A stretch of 20,357 nt of DNA. It comes from Paramacrobiotus metropolitanus (lineage: Eukaryota; Tardigrada; Eutardigrada; Parachela; Macrobiotidae). Positions 19,493 to 20,357 of this stretch are shown here, piece by piece; the stretch's first letter is position 1; each line of letters starts with the position of its first letter. Under the pieces are notes generated by a model, which made no database searches, was not told where the DNA came from, and worked only from the letters and a program-made list of their open reading frames with translations. Where the stretch lies: contig NW_026570674.1 in assembly GCF_019649055.1 (NCBI RefSeq), forward strand, positions 1 through 20,357. Reading direction: 5' to 3'. Made by a program: the position numbers and the translations under genes.

Positions 19493-20357
19493 ATGTCCAC
19501 GAATGCAGTTTCCTCATCCTCAAAGGGACTAGGTTGCCAAGAATCTGGGTGCGACTTCATGAAATTATTGAAGCAGACATATACAAGCGGCGAACAGCGA
19601 TGTAATGCTTCACAGTGGGACGCGACTCTGGCAATGTTCCGGAACATTCCCGCGCACAAAGTAAGATACTTCCTGGAAATTGGAAAGCAGTTTACCTGAG
19701 TTCTTTCTTCAAGCGATGGTTGATTACGTGCTTTAATACTGATTTTGTATGAAGGCTGGTCTTGAGCATTCGAAGCCCTGTGTTCCGAACGATGTTCTAC
19801 GGAAGCCTACCAGAAAACTGCGATGATACTATCGACATTCCTGATATGCATCCAGACGCATTTGACAATATGCTCATTGTCAGGTATAAATTATATCGCG
19901 TGAAAATTTATTATACATTTGCACTGCCAGCAAAACGCAGTTGTACGACAACTCGGAATAAATAAATACGTGTTCATGCGCATTGTTTTGTGGAACATGC
20001 GTTGACCTTTTTAGTCATTTTCTGTATTGCAGTTTCATATACATGCCGTTGAGCATCTCACTGTCAGTGCCGATAACGTTTTCCGCGCGACAATGATCTG
20101 CGCCGACAAATACGATTTATCGCAGCTGGGGGCGGATTTGCTCTGACTTCATCGAGAACCATCTGAATGCCGAGAACTGCCTGGTCACTTTGAAGCAGGC
20201 ACGGGTGTAGTTTAAACTGTGACTAATGACAATATACAGCAGCGCTCGCAAATATACAAAATTTTTTGTTCTTCCAGGCTGTTGTTGGCATGCTGACCGC
20301 ATCATGGAGAAGTGCCTAATTTTATTGGATGCAAATGCTGCAGCAATTCTGGAATCG
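19493..20357 (+). pseudogene. BTB-BACK protein gene copy E (damaged, cut by window end)
   Basis: Exons can be placed at 19493-19660, 19755-19883, 20033-20198 and 20278 onward, leaving the window inside BACK. Exon 1 starts MSTNAVSSSS and KLLKQTYTSGE. A central stretch of about 20 residues is then read in other frames before NIPAHK returns in the original frame. Exon 2 is clean (VLSIRSPVFRTMFYGSLPE, HPDAFDNML, with two extra residues IV). Exon 3 lacks about 4 nt after FIY and has an extra G before ICSDFIENHLN. Exon 4 starts 1 nt short before WHADRIMEKC. The exon 3 boundary reads CAG-GCACGG, the same GC-type donor as copy D, although a GT six bases later is also available. Exons 5-6 would lie beyond the right edge. 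Likely a pseudogene related closely to copy D. Confidence 0.78.

Noticed and set aside
1-20357. CRISPR arrays, rRNA, tRNA, bacterial operons
   Set aside because: I saw no regularly spaced repeats, no tRNA or rRNA core motifs and no operon-like ORF packing.

Overview
The window looks like a piece of an animal nuclear genome. Genes are split into short exons by compact GT-AG introns (mostly about 60-170 nt), there are no Shine-Dalgarno-led ORFs or operons, and the recognisable proteins are metazoan families: BTB-BACK adaptors, a kelch-like (KLHL) protein and a class B/adhesion-type seven-helix receptor. The very small introns and the expanded, rapidly decaying BTB family would suit a small-genome invertebrate. 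A tardigrade is one candidate, but that is inference and cannot be proved from this sequence.

Layout. (1) 1-787: tandem TTTGATG repeats and gene-poor DNA. (2) 788-2453, minus: BTB copy A, six exons, damaged. (3) about 2945-3970, minus: truncated kelch pseudogene KP. (4) 3966-4348: spacer between the divergent KP and copy C. (5) 4349-6400, plus: BTB copy C, six exons, damaged. (6) 8443-10620, plus: BTB copy D, the best-preserved copy, able to encode 399 aa if a downstream acceptor is used in exon 2. (7) 11689-14721, plus: kelch-like gene K, six exons, about 586 aa, with two frame breaks. (8) about 15950 and 16133: an orphan exon-5 scrap and an orphan exon 1 (copy F) of the BTB family. (9) about 16610-18063, minus: a class B-type receptor gene in pieces. 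(10) 18143-18874: a long inverted-repeat (foldback) element. (11) 19493 to the right edge, plus: BTB copy E, damaged and cut by the window end.

The BTB copies share one gene structure on both strands: exon 1 (N-terminus to PAHK), exon 2 (BTB core), exon 3 (end of BTB and start of BACK), exons 4-5 (BACK), exon 6 (linker plus C-terminal module), with the same intron phases. The body resembles the BTBD1/2/3/6 type up to the point where those proteins start their PHR domain. Here the PHR is absent and a different roughly 110-residue region follows. I read it as two small beta-barrel-like (Tudor/SH3-like) units. If the proteins bind Cullin-3, as BTB-BACK adaptors commonly do, this tail would be the substrate-binding end (inference). 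The linked KLHL gene would belong to the same functional class.

The locus has grown by tandem and inverted duplication: on the minus strand KP is followed by A, and on the plus strand K is followed by the remnant, F and E. Almost every copy carries small indels. Either this is an array of mostly dead copies around D, or some indels are sequencing errors. One frame break shared by K and KP argues that at least part of the damage is real and older than the duplication.
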